64,000 bases of DNA from contig JACQNZ010000003.1 in NCBI GenBank assembly GCA_016202815.1, forward strand, positions 1 to 64,000, given 5' to 3'. Source of the stretch: Candidatus Aenigmatarchaeota archaeon (GTDB lineage Archaea > Aenigmatarchaeota > Aenigmatarchaeia > JACPZZ01). The notes beneath the pieces were generated by a model. That model saw nothing but the letters and a program-made list of their open reading frames with translations, did not search any database and was not told the DNA's origin. Shown here one piece after another: positions 63,244 to 64,000 of the stretch. The position numbers and the translations under genes were made by a program. Position 1 is the first letter of the stretch, and every line of letters starts with the position of its first letter.

Positions 63244-64000
63244 CTAATCACAGATCTTGAAATCATCCACTCTGTCCCGCGCAGCCTCGCGTTTTTTCTG
63301 ATGTTCTGACAGAAAGTCATTTATCACTTCGGACGTTATTTGCTTCAATTCTCCTGTCAGCATTTTTCCCGACCCGTAGTCTTCGTATATTTTTTTTAGT
63401 TTCGTTGAATCCTCCATGAAATATGTAAGATACTGGTAAGAAACGTCCGCTTCAGGAACGCCGCCTTTTTTCCTGTGTTCTTCTGCGTTTTCCCGCCCGC
63501 CCGAGAACGCATACTTGGATATCTTATTCCTCACGGTCTTCTCATCGTCCGTGGTGAATATGGCGGTATTTTCAATAGAGGACGACATTTTTCCGCCTTC
63601 CGTGAGCCCGGGAAGGAAGCGCGACAGTATGGTAGCCGGTTTTGGAAAACCGATCTGGGGTGCGACATCACGCGTTAATCGGAAATGCACATCCTGGTCT
63701 ATCGCGCAAGGTATGAGGCACTTGGTTGGCGTCCCTTCCATCGTGGTTGGCAGGAACGCAGGAACTGATTGCATGCAAGTGTAGAAAAATTCGCCCACGT
63801 TGTTGGAATCGCCAAATCCGAAAAGTGATTTTAATTTTGACAGCGTTGTCTTCTTTGCCACCGCGCAGGCCGTCTTATACATGTGGCCCGCGTATTCGGT
63901 GTCGAGGAATACCTTGGTTTTCCTGGGATCAAATCCGGTTGCTATTATGTCCAGAATGTTTTCGTGCGCCCATTTTTTAGTATCGTCGAAAGTAAGGTTG
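63244..64000 (-). CDS. trpS: Tryptophanyl-tRNA synthetase (partial; N-terminus beyond window)
   Basis: AIDQDVHFRLTRDVAPQIGFPKPA; EGGKMSSSIENTAIF; frame stays open to window end. Confidence 0.92.
   Translation of the reverse strand, partial: NLTFDDTKKWAHENILDIIATGFDPRKTKVFLDTEYAGHMYKTACAVAKKTTLSKLKSLFGFGDSNNVGEFFYTCMQSVPAFLPTTMEGTPTKCLIPCAIDQDVHFRLTRDVAPQIGFPKPATILSRFLPGLTEGGKMSSSIENTAIFTTDDEKTVRNKISKYAFSGGRENAEEHRKKGGVPEADVSYQYLTYFMEDSTKLKKIYEDYGSGKMLTGELKQITSEVINDFLSEHQKKREAARDRVDDFKICD

Overview
The window is a gene-dense archaeal chromosome segment, probably from a DPANN-type lineage. That placement is inferred from gene content only; no search was run. Replication, recombination and chromatin genes fall mostly between 2.4 and 12.8 kb: Hjc, DnaG, an AAA+/winged-helix ATPase, RadA, an RPA-like OB protein and a histone. 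Translation genes are AlaS, LeuS, PheS/PheT, a partial TrpS, and ribosomal proteins L11, L1, L10 and L12 with Spt5 and SecE. FtsZ, MinD, NAD and pyrimidine enzymes, one TnpB, many secreted or surface proteins, and two intron-containing tRNA genes are also present. No rRNA or CRISPR array was seen. The observations I rank highest are: (1) a helically phased cluster of (C)CTTCACGTKA repeats before and inside an AAA+/wHTH ATPase gene, a candidate origin or iteron locus; (2) a dispersed family of palindromic hairpins (AACTGAAGCATACCG...CGGTATGCTTCTAG), with one nested cloverleaf-like copy; (3) two tandem Lys-rich micro-ORFs ending in cysteine runs (VFGKKKGGCC and MAAKKTKTVKKIPEKKSGCCGCGCGC); (4) a tRNA-Gln gene with an apparent D-loop intron; (5) pilin-like surface genes sharing a nearly identical 84-bp 5' cassette, one of them sitting between ftsZ and secE.
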